DNA of 18,491 bases from positions 1-18,491 of the forward strand of contig CAAEDC010000102.1 of the NCBI GenBank assembly GCA_900754495.1, given 5' to 3'. The notes beneath the pieces are model-generated. The model saw only the letters and a program-made list of their open reading frames with translations, made no database searches and had not been told where the DNA came from. The position numbers were made by a program, and so were the translations under genes. The first letter of the stretch is position 1. Each line of letters starts with the position of its first letter. Positions 5,943-16,342 of the stretch are shown here, piece by piece. The stretch comes from Eggerthellaceae bacterium (GTDB lineage: Bacteria; Actinomycetota; Coriobacteriia; Coriobacteriales; Eggerthellaceae).

Positions 5943-7421
5943 TTACTTGTGATAGTAGCGGTGCTGCTCGTATTTCGGTTCGCAGCAGACGTTGATGCCG
6001 AGGGTGCGGTAGAGTTTCTCGTCGGTTTCGGAGATGATCACCGAGAAGAAGGCGTCGCAGCCGCGCAGCAGCTCGGCGCAGTCGATGAGCTGGGCGGCGA
6101 GCGGGTTGGTGGACGAGCTGACGGTCAACGCCAGAAGCGTCTCGTCCGAGTGCAGGCGCGGGTTGCGCGCGTGCAGGTGCTCGGTCTTGAGGTGGCAGAT
6201 GGGCTCGATCACCTCGTCGGAGATGACGTCGATGTCCTCGACGCCCGCCACGCCCTTGAGGGCGTTCATCAGCAGCGACGAGGCGGCGCCGAGCAGGTTG
6301 GACGTCTTGCCTGTCACGACCGAGCCGTCGGGGAGCACCATGGCGCCCGCGGGGCCGCCGGTCGTCTCCTCCTTGAGCAGCGCCGCGCTGCGGGCGGGGG
6401 AGTAGTTGGCGTCGACGCCGGCCTGGTTCATCATCAACTCCAGCCTGCCGAGGCGATCCTCGCCGACGCCGGTGCGCTTGACCTCGACGGCGGTCTGGAA
6501 GTAGCGGCGCACGATCTCCATCTTGGCGGCGTCGCACACCGCGTCGTCGTCCACGATCGCCATGCCCGCCATGTTGACGCCCATGTCGGTGGGGGACTGG
6601 TAGGGGCTCTCGCCCATGATCTTCTCCATCATGGCCTTGAGCACGGGGAAGATCTCGATGTCGCGGTTGTAGTTGACGGTGGTCTCGCCGTAGGCCTCCA
6701 GATGGAACGGGTCGATGGCGTTCATGTCGTCCAGATCGACCGTCGCGGCCTCGTAGGCGATGTTGACCGGGTGCTTCAGCGGCAGGTTCCAGATGGGGAA
6801 CGTCTCGAACTTGGCGTAGCCGGCCTTGGTGCCGCGCTTGTTCTCGTGGTAGAGCTGCGAGAGGCAGGTCGCCATCTTGCCCGAGCCGGGGCCGGGCGCG
6901 GTCACGACCACCAGCGGACGGCTGGTCTCGACGAACTCGTTTTTGCCGTAGCCCTCGTCGCTGACGATGTGCTCGATGTCGTAGGGGTAGCCGGCGATGG
7001 GGTAGTGCAGACGGCTCTTGATGCCGAGCGAGTCGAGGCGGCGGCGGAACGCGTCGGCGTCGGGCTGGCCGGCGTACTGCGTGATGACCACGTCGCCGAC
7101 GAGGAATCCCATGCCGCGGAACACGTCCATCAGGCGCAGCAGGTCGTCATCGTAGGTGATGCCCAGATCGCCGCGCGTCTTGCTCTTCTCGATGTCGTTG
7201 GCGTTGATGCACGTGATGATCTCGACGTCGTCGATGAGGCTCTCGAGCATGCGGATCTTGGTGTCCGGCTGGAAGCCCGGCAGCACGCGCGAGGCGTGGT
7301 AGTCGTCGAAGAGCTTGCCGCCGAATTCCAAGTAGAGCTTGCCGCCGAACTGGGCGATGCGCTCCTTGATGCGTTCGGCCTGCAGTGAGATGTACTTGTC
7401 GTTGTCGAATCCGGTGCGCAT
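5943..7421 (-). CDS. DUF1846 family protein
   Basis: Recognised as the DUF1846 (PF08903) family, whose biochemical role I do not know to be established. The product from this start is 492 residues, the usual family length. It begins MRTGFDNDKYISLQAERIK and carries the family-like block KLYLEFGGKLFDDYHASRV (28-46). A glycine-rich loop, APGPGSGK at 175-182, resembles a nucleotide-binding loop but is not a strict Walker A motif. No signal peptide or membrane segment is seen, so it should be cytosolic. The frame is open 52 codons further upstream, but only this ATG has the family N-terminus, with AGAGGAG about eleven bases before it. It has its own -10 box and terminator, so it is probably monocistronic. 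Confidence 0.85.
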   Translation of the reverse strand: MRTGFDNDKYISLQAERIKERIAQFGGKLYLEFGGKLFDDYHASRVLPGFQPDTKIRMLESLIDDVEIITCINANDIEKSKTRGDLGITYDDDLLRLMDVFRGMGFLVGDVVITQYAGQPDADAFRRRLDSLGIKSRLHYPIAGYPYDIEHIVSDEGYGKNEFVETSRPLVVVTAPGPGSGKMATCLSQLYHENKRGTKAGYAKFETFPIWNLPLKHPVNIAYEAATVDLDDMNAIDPFHLEAYGETTVNYNRDIEIFPVLKAMMEKIMGESPYQSPTDMGVNMAGMAIVDDDAVCDAAKMEIVRRYFQTAVEVKRTGVGEDRLGRLELMMNQAGVDANYSPARSAALLKEETTGGPAGAMVLPDGSVVTGKTSNLLGAASSLLMNALKGVAGVEDIDVISDEVIEPICHLKTEHLHARNPRLHSDETLLALTVSSSTNPLAAQLIDCAELLRGCDAFFSVIISETDEKLYRTLGINVCCEPKYEQHRYYHK

Positions 7422-7527
7422 TGGCGTGGTCGCTCCTCTTCTTCCGCAGCCTGCTCGGCGCTTGGTCGGCGGACGCATGCAGTCGGATGCGCGCCGGCCA
7501 AGCGGCTCCATCGATTTGAACCAGCCG

Positions 7528-7533
7528 ATTATA
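7528..7533 (-). promoter_or_regulatory. -10 box of the DUF1846 promoter
   Basis: A perfect TATAAT on the minus strand, in the context GCGCTATAATC, about 107 bases upstream of the start codon. No good -35 hexamer is visible. It lies inside one arm of an imperfect inverted repeat (7524-7537 with 7555-7565) whose other arm contains the stop codon of the upstream surface-protein gene. Confidence 0.55.
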
Positions 7534-7557
7534 GCGCATGCCGAAAGCGGGGAGGCG

Positions 7558-12114
<4,557 letters not shown>

Positions 12115-12242
12115 GATGCCTCGATTCCGGCTGGCGCATACAGCGCAAGCCTAGACGGTTCGGGCGAGCATAGCACCTGGGTGCGGGCGCGAGCGGCCCA
12201 TCGAGGCGGAAGGGCCATCTGCCATCGAACCGTTACCGACGC

Positions 12243-12260
12243 CGGCGCGCATCCGCGCCG
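12243..12260 (-). other. GC hairpin between corA and the surface-protein gene
   Basis: CGGCGCG (12243-12249) pairs perfectly with CGCGCCG (12254-12260) over the loop CATC, immediately after the corA stop codon. There is no T-run on the minus strand, so it is not a standard intrinsic terminator. It may stabilise the corA 3' end or cause pausing. The rest of the 147-bp gap holds only a weak -10 candidate for the surface-protein gene (TATGCT, minus strand, 12167-12172). Confidence 0.4.
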
Positions 12261-12261
12261 T

Positions 12262-13200
12262 TTAGAACCATTTAAGCCGTTTGAGCAGCAGCAGCATCAA
12301 AACCAGCACGATCGCGGTTATGCCGGTGACGATGGCGAAACCGTAGGGCGAGCCGGAAAAGGGGATCCCCTCCAAGTTCATGCCGAACAGGCCGCCGATC
12401 ACCGTGGGGACGCACAGTACCAGCGTGATCGTCGCCACCAACTGCATCGTGCGGTTGAGGTCGTAGCTCAAGATGCGGTCGAAGTGGTCGATCGTCGAAT
12501 CGAGGATGTCGGAGTAGATGCGCGTGGTCTCAAGTGCCTGGCGGTTTTCCAGGGAGACGTCGTCGAAGATCTCGCGGACCTCCTTGCTGCAGCCGAGCAG
12601 CACGTAGCGCCGATAGCGCTCGAACGCGGCATCGTTGGTTGCAAGGGAGGTGGTGAAGTAGACGAACGACTCGTCAAGGGTGTAGAGCTCTTCGAGGTCC
12701 TTGCGCGAGGGCTTGGCGGTGCCGTCGGACACTTCCCTGCGCCGGCGGTCGAGCGAATGCAGGGCGCGGAAGTACGCGGTCGACGATGCCATCAAAAGGT
12801 CGCTGGTGAATTCCTTGATCTGGAAGGTGTCGTAGAGATCGCGTTGGGATTTGAGCACCGCGATGATGGGCACATGGTAGCGGGAGCAGACGCTCACGAC
12901 GTGATGGGGCGTCTCGAAGACGGCGAAGGGGATCGTCTCGTATCCGTAGGGCGCTTTGGAGTGGCTGCGCACGGGCGTGTCGACGATGAACATTGTGTAG
13001 TTGTCGTTGGTCTCAACGCGCGACACCTCTTCGAGGTCGAGCGGAGCGCGGAGGTCCTCCTCCTCGATGGAGAAGCGGTGGGCGATGGCGGCAAGCTCGC
13101 CGTCGGTGGGCTCGAACAGGGCGATCCAGCAGCCGGATTCCTCTTCCTCCAGCTTTACGAGCGAGCGTGTCCGCTCGTCGGTGCGGAAGTATTCGATCAC
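12262..13200 (-). CDS. corA: CorA family magnesium/divalent metal channel
   Basis: Moves Mg2+ or a related divalent cation across the cytoplasmic membrane. The product is 312 residues, the family length. A large soluble N-terminal domain is followed by two membrane helices at the C-terminus. The diagnostic GMN motif lies at 273-275 at the end of the first helix (VIGGLFGMN), with an acidic residue in the periplasmic loop (NLEG). The tail KRLKWF is basic, as expected. I choose the GTG at 13198-13200 because AAGGGAGG lies six bases upstream of it. The frame is open further to a TTG at 13239, but that would put the ribosome site inside the gene. The substrate could also be Co2+, Ni2+ or Zn2+; the sequence does not decide. 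Confidence 0.9.
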   Translation of the reverse strand: MIEYFRTDERTRSLVKLEEEESGCWIALFEPTDGELAAIAHRFSIEEEDLRAPLDLEEVSRVETNDNYTMFIVDTPVRSHSKAPYGYETIPFAVFETPHHVVSVCSRYHVPIIAVLKSQRDLYDTFQIKEFTSDLLMASSTAYFRALHSLDRRRREVSDGTAKPSRKDLEELYTLDESFVYFTTSLATNDAAFERYRRYVLLGCSKEVREIFDDVSLENRQALETTRIYSDILDSTIDHFDRILSYDLNRTMQLVATITLVLCVPTVIGGLFGMNLEGIPFSGSPYGFAIVTGITAIVLVLMLLLLKRLKWF

Positions 13201-13238
13201 GGCGCGCCTCCCTTGTCGTCCTACAGCGTCTGCCAGCA

Positions 13239-13264
13239 AACATAGCAGACAGGGACGGCGTCAA
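13239..13264 (-). promoter_or_regulatory. Possible corA promoter
   Basis: On the minus strand TTGACG (13259-13264) and TATGTT (13239-13244) stand 14 bases apart, which is shorter than the usual 16-18. Position relative to the GTG start is sensible. The poor spacing keeps confidence low. Confidence 0.35.
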
Positions 13265-13297
13265 GGCGCGCCGCGATGCAAAATCGGGGTAAATCGG

Positions 13298-13564
13298 CTA
13301 CTTCTTGAAGATGTTGTCCAGCAGGCCGGAGACGGCGCCGCCGATGTTCTCGCCCATCTCGCCAAGGAAGCCGGCGACATCCACGCCGGTCTCACCGAGC
13401 TTGGTCTTGACCTGCTCGACGATCTCGCCCATATCGACGTTGTCGAGATTCTGGCCGGTGATCTCCTCGATGGCGGCCTTGGGGTCGGCGATGACGTCCT
13501 TGATCTTCTCGGGCGCATCCTGCAGGTGGCTGGTGACCTGCTCGACGATCTGATTCACATCCAT
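13298..13564 (-). CDS. Small acidic helical protein, function unknown
   Basis: An 88-residue protein I do not recognise. It is acidic and mostly predicted helix, with no Cys, signal peptide or clear membrane segment. Two similar segments can be seen, NQIVEQVTSHLQD near residue 4 and GEIVEQVKTKLGE near 54, suggesting an internal duplication. The end, VSGLLDNIFKK, is glycine-rich then amphipathic. The frame is open upstream to 13663, but the ATG at 13564 has GAGGA about six bases before it and lies downstream of a perfect TATAAT, so it is the likely start. The gene sits between corA and mscL, yet has its own promoter. A cytosolic or membrane-surface role is possible; none is claimed. Confidence 0.75.
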   Translation of the reverse strand: MDVNQIVEQVTSHLQDAPEKIKDVIADPKAAIEEITGQNLDNVDMGEIVEQVKTKLGETGVDVAGFLGEMGENIGGAVSGLLDNIFKK

Positions 13565-13906
13565 GGTTTCCTCGTTTCTAGTCGGGGACGTGTCTGCGGC
13601 ATTATAAACGGCGGATGCGCGCGTTGATGGGTTGAGGGGCGCGTCTGGCGGTTCGTTCAACAAGGGGTTGAAAAGCCGAGACGCACCGTTGCGGTTGCGA
13701 TGGTCATGCGGAAGAGCGGCGTGCGGGCCGCGTTTTCACCTTTTCGTTGAAACGGCGCCTTTCCGTATGTTGGTTCTCCGCGCGAAAGCGTTGCGCGTGT
13801 ACTATAGCGGGCGGCTTATCGAGGGGTGGCGATGCGCATGCTCGGCTGCCTCGGATTTCCAAAGGACAAATCAAGAAAAACACAACAGCGCAGAGAGGGT
13901 GGGTCC
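13565..13906. other. Divergent intergenic region between the 88-residue protein gene and mscL
   Basis: This 342-bp gap holds a TATAAT on the minus strand (13601-13606) for the small protein and a possible TACTAT (13800-13805) for mscL. Two small inverted repeats lie between them: TTCAAC/GTTGAA at 13656-13672 with a five-base loop, and an imperfect pair around 13731-13753 (CGTTTTCA with TGAAACG). The string TTGAAA occurs in both, which could mark a shared regulator site. I see no gene here. Confidence 0.5.
13601..13606 (-). promoter_or_regulatory. -10 box of the 88-residue protein gene
   Basis: A perfect TATAAT on the minus strand in TTTATAATGCC, 37 bases upstream of the ATG. The position 17 bases further upstream reads CATCAA, which is a poor -35 box. 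Confidence 0.55.
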
Positions 13907-14398
13907 ATGAGTCTTGTCTCCGAGTTCAAAGAGTTCATCAACCGCGGCAACGTGATGGACATGGCCGTCGGTGTCGTTGTCGGCGGTGCGTTCACGGCGA
14001 TCGTCACGTCGCTGACCGGCGATGTCGTGCAGCCGCTGGTCGACTTCGTCACCGGCACCACCGAGGAGGGCATCCCGAACCTGCAGTTCACCGTGCCCGG
14101 CACCACGATCACGTTCGGCTTCAGCAACTTCATCAGCGCCGTCATCCAGTTCTTCATCACGGCCGTCGTCGTGTTCGCCGTGGTCAAGGCGTTCAACAAG
14201 GCGCAGAACCTGGGCGGCGACCTGTCCAAGGGCCTGATCAGCAAGGTCGCCGGCAAGGACGGCGAGGAGGTTGAGGTCGAGATGCTGCCCCCGACCTGTC
14301 CGTTCTGCTTGGAGGAGATCAAGGAGGGTGCGACCCGCTGCCCGCACTGCGCCGGCGCTCTGCCCGAGCCCGCCGCTCCCAAGCCCAAGGAGGCGTAA
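13907..14398 (+). CDS. mscL: Large-conductance mechanosensitive channel with C-terminal zinc ribbon
   Basis: Opens a wide pore in the cytoplasmic membrane under tension to release solutes in hypo-osmotic shock. The product is 163 residues. The family signature RGNVMDMAVGVVVGGAFTAI marks the first helix (about 13-44), and a second helix runs about 70-95 before the basic linker. The expected C-terminal helical bundle is followed or replaced by a four-cysteine knuckle, CPFC (131-134) and CPHC (145-148), then a Pro/Ala/Lys tail. I choose ATG 13907, with GAGGG at 13895-13899 seven bases away. The frame is open back to 13826, but those codons do not belong to MscL. A strong terminator follows, so the gene is probably transcribed alone. 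Confidence 0.93.
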   Translation: MSLVSEFKEFINRGNVMDMAVGVVVGGAFTAIVTSLTGDVVQPLVDFVTGTTEEGIPNLQFTVPGTTITFGFSNFISAVIQFFITAVVVFAVVKAFNKAQNLGGDLSKGLISKVAGKDGEEVEVEMLPPTCPFCLEEIKEGATRCPHCAGALPEPAAPKPKEA

Positions 14399-14434
14399 GG
14401 GCCGACCGGCTTTCCGGTTTACCGTCGCTGATGG

Positions 14435-14471
14435 AAGCGCGCGGGGGATTCGCATCCCCGCGCGCTTTTTT
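14435..14471 (+). terminator. Intrinsic terminator of mscL
   Basis: AAGCGCGCGGGG (14435-14446) pairs perfectly with CCCCGCGCGCTT (14456-14467) over a nine-base loop, and the T-run continues to 14471. A smaller hairpin, ACCGG/CCGGT near 14405-14418, lies just ahead of it. Confidence 0.92.
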
Positions 14472-15120
14472 CTATTTCGGGAAGGGCGCGGCGGATTGCG
14501 CGGATGACCGGGCCGCGCGGGAGAGTCCTTCGATCGCGGCGCTCGGCGAGCAGGTGGCGGCTTTTGGCTGCGCCGATGCAGCAGGCCGCTACCAACCCGC
14601 AGGTAGCGGCGGCGCAGGCAGAGGCGATCGCCCGGCTGCGGGAACAGCTCGAGCGGACGGCCTCCAGCTTGCGTTTGCCGCGTAGTGCGTGACGCTCGTC
14701 TTGCGGGGGAGGTGTGCTCCGATTGCGCGAAAAGCCCCCTAGTTGTCACGCAGCTGCGGACGATCTAGGCGAGAGCGTTGACGTTCCTCGATCGGACTGC
14801 TTCGGTCCCGAATATCGCCATCCCACTCCAATTATGAAGGATTTTGCGTAGATCGACGTGGGAGGAAGGGTGCAGGGCGTCGCGGAGCGCATGTTTTACC
14901 AGGCGTTTTCCCTGGTTTCAAGACGGATTTGCGAATCCAAGGGATCTCGGACCGTTGCTTTTGCGCTCCGATCTACGCAAAATCCAATATTTTTGGAGTC
15001 GGGGCTCGTATTTCTTGTTTCGCGGTGCTGCGCTCCCCGTCTGGCGCTTGAAAACGATGCGCTTTCGATCGTGGAGCGCCGCTTTGCGCTCCGATCGCGA
15101 AGCGCCGCGCCGCGATCTGG
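14472..15120. other. 649-bp region without a convincing gene, rich in inverted repeats
   Basis: No frame here shows a recognisable protein. A 38-codon reading from ATG 14576 (MQQAATNPQVAAAQAEAIAR onward, stop 14690-14692) looks helical but lacks a good ribosome site and may be a relic. Structured elements include TGCGTGAC (14686-14693) with GTCACGCA (14745-14752), the 17-bp pair described separately, TTTTGCG/CGCAAAA (14959-14982), ACCAGG/CCTGGT (14898-14916), GGATT/AATCC (14925-14938) and GGAGCGC/GCGCTCC (15073-15092). The 14-mer TTTGCGCTCCGATC occurs at 14960-14973 and 15083-15096. Together this looks like decayed or repetitive non-coding DNA, or an unannotated RNA locus. Confidence 0.55.
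14839..14985. repeat. 147-bp element bounded by 17-bp perfect inverted repeats
   Basis: GGATTTTGCGTAGATCG (14839-14855) and its exact reverse complement (14969-14985) enclose 113 bases. The interior has two further hairpins, and the right arm can alternatively pair with TTTTGCG at 14959-14965. The string GGATTTGCG recurs at 14925-14933. No target-site duplication is evident at the edges and no transposase is present, so the element could be a MITE-like relic or a folded RNA. Confidence 0.6.
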
Positions 15121-15600
15121 TCACTGCGAGAACACGTGCTTGTCCAGATGGTCCAGGAACTCCTCGCTGAGGTAGCGTCCGAGGCGGCGGAACGTGGCGT
15201 CGTGCTTGAGCGGGCGGTCGGGGTCGTGGTAGTCGACCCACGCCTGGCAGCTCCAGGTGACGCCGCGCAGGTTGTTGGTCATCGAGAACGCCGCGAAACG
15301 CGCGTCGAAGCCGCCGCGCGGGAATCGCCCGTCGACGGCATCCCAGTAATCGGAGACGAACCGCTCGCATTCGGCGGGGGTCAGGATGGGGCCGTCCTGC
15401 CAGATGGTGCTCGTGGGCGCGAGGAAATACGCGACGTCTTGGGCGACCTCGCCGACGATCGGTTTCTCCCAGTCGATCATGAAGCCCGGTTCGTCGTCTT
15501 CGACGAGGAACTGGTCGGCGGTCGCCTCGGTGTTTTGGATATGCGCGCAGTCGCGCGGATCGACGGGCAGCGCCAGCGCGCGCCCCGGCGCGCCGAGCGC
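15121..15600 (-). pseudogene. Phosphotransferase (APH/choline-kinase-like), N-terminal half missing
   Basis: About 155 residues resemble the C-terminal lobe of the aminoglycoside/choline phosphotransferase superfamily. The catalytic-loop region reads HIQNTEATADQFLVEDD, and the metal-binding motif appears as GFMIDWEKPIVGEVAQDVAY, followed by FLAPTSTIW. The protein ends in DHLDKHVFSQ. The N-terminal nucleotide-binding lobe that should precede it (some 120 or more residues) is absent. Upstream of about 15600 the frame stays open but has no family character and later runs antisense through marR. In place of the missing half lies the 3' end of a plus-strand gene. No ribosome site supports any of the possible ATGs near 15600-15660. 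I read this as a truncated relic, though expression from a cryptic start cannot be excluded. Confidence 0.6.
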
Positions 15601-15697
15601 ACGCATCCGCATCCCCCGCATCAAGGACGCCCGCGTCTTCAAGGACGAGTGCATCGCAGCATGGCGCCGCGCGCTTGCCGAGCTGCCGGTGGGGTAG
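15597..15697 (+). pseudogene. 3' fragment of an unidentified plus-strand gene
   Basis: The plus frame ending in TAG at 15695-15697 reads as a plausible protein tail: RIPRIKDARVFKDECIAAWR and then RALAELPVG. It is amphipathic and lysine/arginine/alanine-rich. Further upstream the same frame is only the antisense of the phosphotransferase, with poor composition. There is no start codon or ribosome site for the fragment. It abuts the truncated phosphotransferase head to head and ends 30 bases before the marR stop. I do not recognise the family. Confidence 0.35.
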
Positions 15698-15727
15698 GGC
15701 TCAGGGCGCCCGCCTGCGTTTCCGGCG

Positions 15728-16201
15728 CTATTGTCTCGATGCTTCCGGATCGACGACGACGTGCTTGAGGCCGGTCTTGCGCAGGAGCTCGACGATCGAG
15801 CGCGCCTGACGGCAGAGCAGCTCCATCTCATCGGGAGAGAGCCCTTCGAGGCTCGCGCGCAGGTTCTCCTCCACCGAGCGCACATGCTCGTCCATCAGCA
15901 ACGTGCCCGAATCCGAGATGCGGGCGATAACCATGCGGCGGTTCTCCTCGCTGCGCGCGGATTCGGCGAGGCCCTGCTCGCGCAGGCTTTTCATGGCGCG
16001 CGCCGCCTGCTCGGGCGCGATGCCAACCTGCTCGCTCAGGGCGGACATGTTCATCGGCCCGTTGAAATGCAGCGACATCAGCAGATCCATCTGGGTCCGC
16101 GTGAGCGTGTGCATCGGAGAGCTGGCGAGGATCGTCTTCTTGAACAGTTCGCTGAAGTACATCGATGCGGTGATAACGGCCTTGATGTCGAGATTATCCA
16201 T
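15728..16201 (-). CDS. MarR family transcriptional regulator
   Basis: A 157-residue winged-helix regulator, probably a dimeric repressor of the divergent efflux gene and of itself. The DNA-binding region spans about 35-100: the helix-turn-helix MNMSALSEQVGIAPEQAARA (50-69), a recognition-helix continuation MKSLREQGLAE, and the wing SARSEENRRMVIARISDSG. The flanking helices (1-30 and about 105-145) form the usual dimer interface. The open frame extends far upstream through the MFS gene, but only the ATG at 16199-16201 has GGGGA five bases before it and sits just after a consensus promoter. A single cysteine (Cys130) is present, away from the N-terminal position used by OhrR-type peroxide sensors, so a ligand-responsive rather than redox type is more likely. 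Confidence 0.9.
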   Translation of the reverse strand: MDNLDIKAVITASMYFSELFKKTILASSPMHTLTRTQMDLLMSLHFNGPMNMSALSEQVGIAPEQAARAMKSLREQGLAESARSEENRRMVIARISDSGTLLMDEHVRSVEENLRASLEGLSPDEMELLCRQARSIVELLRKTGLKHVVVDPEASRQ

Positions 16202-16217
16202 CGCGTCCCCGTTTCGT

Positions 16218-16262
16218 AGTTGACAGAAGTCAAGTATGTAATAAACTTGACTGCTGTCAACT
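16218..16262. promoter_or_regulatory. Twin operators in the marR/MFS divergent promoter
   Basis: Two 14-bp palindromes of form TTGAC-N4-GTCAA lie at 16220-16233 and 16247-16260. Together they make one larger inverted repeat with 18-base arms (16218-16235 and 16245-16262, one mismatch) around a nine-base AT-rich centre. On the minus strand the right operator supplies a perfect TTGACA -35 box (16255-16260), with ATACTT or CATACT as -10 at 16-17 bases. The left operator covers the expected marR start point. This is the layout of an autorepressing MarR regulator. A good plus-strand -35/-10 pair for the efflux gene is not evident; TATAGA at 16262-16267 is the nearest -10 candidate. Confidence 0.88.
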
Positions 16263-16342
16263 ATAGAGCTGAAACGCGCATCGCGCAAGCCGTTCGCGGC
16301 GACCGCGCTCCCCTCAGCGCGTTCGAAGGAAAGGGAGGCCTT

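Noticed and set aside
15386..15596. A plus-strand protein extending upstream from the tail at 15597-15697.
   Set aside because: This part is antisense to the clear phosphotransferase sequence and has shadow-like composition; only the last 33 codons look real.
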